This document shows, one piece after another, positions 63,404 to 64,000 of a DNA stretch of 64,000 nucleotides. The stretch is taken from NCBI GenBank assembly GCA_035651635.1, contig DASRFK010000226.1, positions 1 to 64,000 on the forward strand, read 5' to 3'. The stretch is from JANXQE01 sp035651635 (GTDB lineage Bacteria > Verrucomicrobiota > Verrucomicrobiia > Limisphaerales > UBA8199). The position numbers were made by a program, and so were the translations under genes. The stretch's first letter is position 1. Every line of letters begins with the position of its first letter. The notes under the pieces were generated by a model. It ran no database searches. It was given only the letters and a program-made list of their open reading frames with translations, and was not told where the DNA came from.

Positions 63404-64000
63404 ATGACACCAACCCCCTTTGATTTATCCGGAAAAGTTGCCATCGTCACCGGCACCAGCCGTGGCCTTGGCCAATACCTGGGTCGCGCTCTGGCGCGGG
63501 CCGGAGCTGACCTGGTCATTACCAGCCGTGAGGCGGCAACGCTCAAACCATTCGAAGCGGAAGTAGAGGCGCTTGGTCGCAAGGCGCTGTCACTGCCGCT
63601 GGATGTTCGCAATTACGAAAGCATCCAGAAGATGGTCGAAGCGGCCGTGGCTCACTACGGCAAGATCGATATCCTGGTTAATAATGCCGGTTGTAATGTG
63701 CGCAAGCCGGCCGTGGAGGTTACGTGGGACGATTGGAACCTGATTCTCGATACAAATCTTCGCGGCACTTTCTTTGTCTCACAAGCCGTCGCCAAGCAGA
63801 TGATCCCAAAGAAATACGGCCGGATCATCAATATCGGTTCGGTGACTTGTGTCGCCGGCTACGCCGGACTCGGACCCTATGGCGCCAGCCGTGGCGGAGT
63901 GAAGCAATTGACCATGAGCCTGGCCGACGATTGGGGCCTGCACGGAATTACGGTAAACTGCCTCGCGCCTGGATGGTTTAAGACCGCGCAAAACGCGGTT
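63404..64000 (+). CDS. Short-chain dehydrogenase/reductase, 3' end outside the window
   Basis: 199 codons are visible, from ATG 63404. Cofactor loop TGTSRGLGQYL, NNAG, then catalytic S146 and Y159. The family's catalytic Lys, four residues after Tyr, is replaced: Y159-G-A-S-R163. The helix that follows (GGVKQLTMSLADDWG) and NCLAPGWFKT are otherwise typical of gluconate 5-dehydrogenase-like SDRs. Oxidises or reduces a sugar acid or alcohol with NAD(P), if active. Follows the zinc dehydrogenase in the same direction after a repeat. Confidence 0.9.
   Translation, partial: MTPTPFDLSGKVAIVTGTSRGLGQYLGRALARAGADLVITSREAATLKPFEAEVEALGRKALSLPLDVRNYESIQKMVEAAVAHYGKIDILVNNAGCNVRKPAVEVTWDDWNLILDTNLRGTFFVSQAVAKQMIPKKYGRIINIGSVTCVAGYAGLGPYGASRGGVKQLTMSLADDWGLHGITVNCLAPGWFKTAQNAV

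Overview
This window looks like a chromosomal segment of a free-living soil or freshwater Verrucomicrobiota bacterium of the Pedosphaera/Limisphaerales type. That assignment is an inference from gene content: TAT-exported Gfo/Idh/MocA and TIM-barrel sugar enzymes, a lone pseudopilin with a C-terminal H-x(9-10)-DG motif, a cytochrome c fused to a large propeller protein, PQQ-type propellers, ThuA proteins, and intergenic DNA crowded with short palindromic repeats. Base composition is moderately GC-rich and fairly even. No phage, plasmid, transposase or CRISPR array was seen.

Layout. 1-5213: end of a tRNA-Ala, a frameshifted PD-(D/E)XK nuclease gene, a small unknown protein, and two metallopeptidase-type genes (M3 family and DUF885). 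5214-9651: a GT2 glycosyltransferase, two palindromic repeat clusters, an HD protein, a secreted PVYxAP-rich protein, a receiver-PAS protein, a CPXCG protein and a TMEM14 protein. 9648-11938: an ECF sigma / anti-sigma / secreted Gly-rich protein operon. 12225-16775: a secreted glycosidase, a pseudopilin and a membrane zinc-finger/propeller protein. 16997-19014: AraC fragment, ThuA protein and TIM-barrel epimerase. 19560-22293: a tight DUF899 / membrane protein / YCII / ECF42-type sigma cassette. 22501-28742: cytochrome-propeller protein, a GHKL ATPase with an Ig-like insert, and a TAT-exported oxidoreductase. 29147-36414: class II aldolase, truncated sulfotransferase, PQQ propeller, secreted esterase, MFS transporter and DUF3748 protein. 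36602-41296: glnB-glnA, dnaA and an ABC ATPase without a partner permease. 41303-48210: PLP enzyme, then an overlapping GIY-YIG / lectin-like / SUMF1 operon, ThuA, and an unknown protein. 48562-57455: a secreted VIT-vWA protein followed by a giant alpha-2-macroglobulin lipoprotein. 57756-64000: DUF5069, a secreted propeller protein, an ABM monooxygenase, two exported TIM-barrel proteins, a zinc dehydrogenase and a partial SDR.

How genes work together. Three loci look like real functional units: the ECF sigma/anti-sigma operon, the ECF42-YCII-DUF899 cassette, and nitrogen control (PII plus glutamine synthetase). The VIT-vWA plus alpha-2-macroglobulin pair is a plausible envelope-defence unit. 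Much of the rest is scattered carbohydrate uptake and oxidation.

The most unusual feature is the repeat landscape. A ~120 bp MITE-like palindrome with 16 bp terminal inverted repeats occurs five times. One copy is translated in frame into the N-terminus of the cytochrome protein. Another repeat type is translated in frame inside the alpha-2-macroglobulin. At least three further palindrome families are present. Three genes appear broken: the nuclease (frameshift), the sulfotransferase (no N-terminal PAPS-binding part) and an AraC regulator (C-terminal remnant only).
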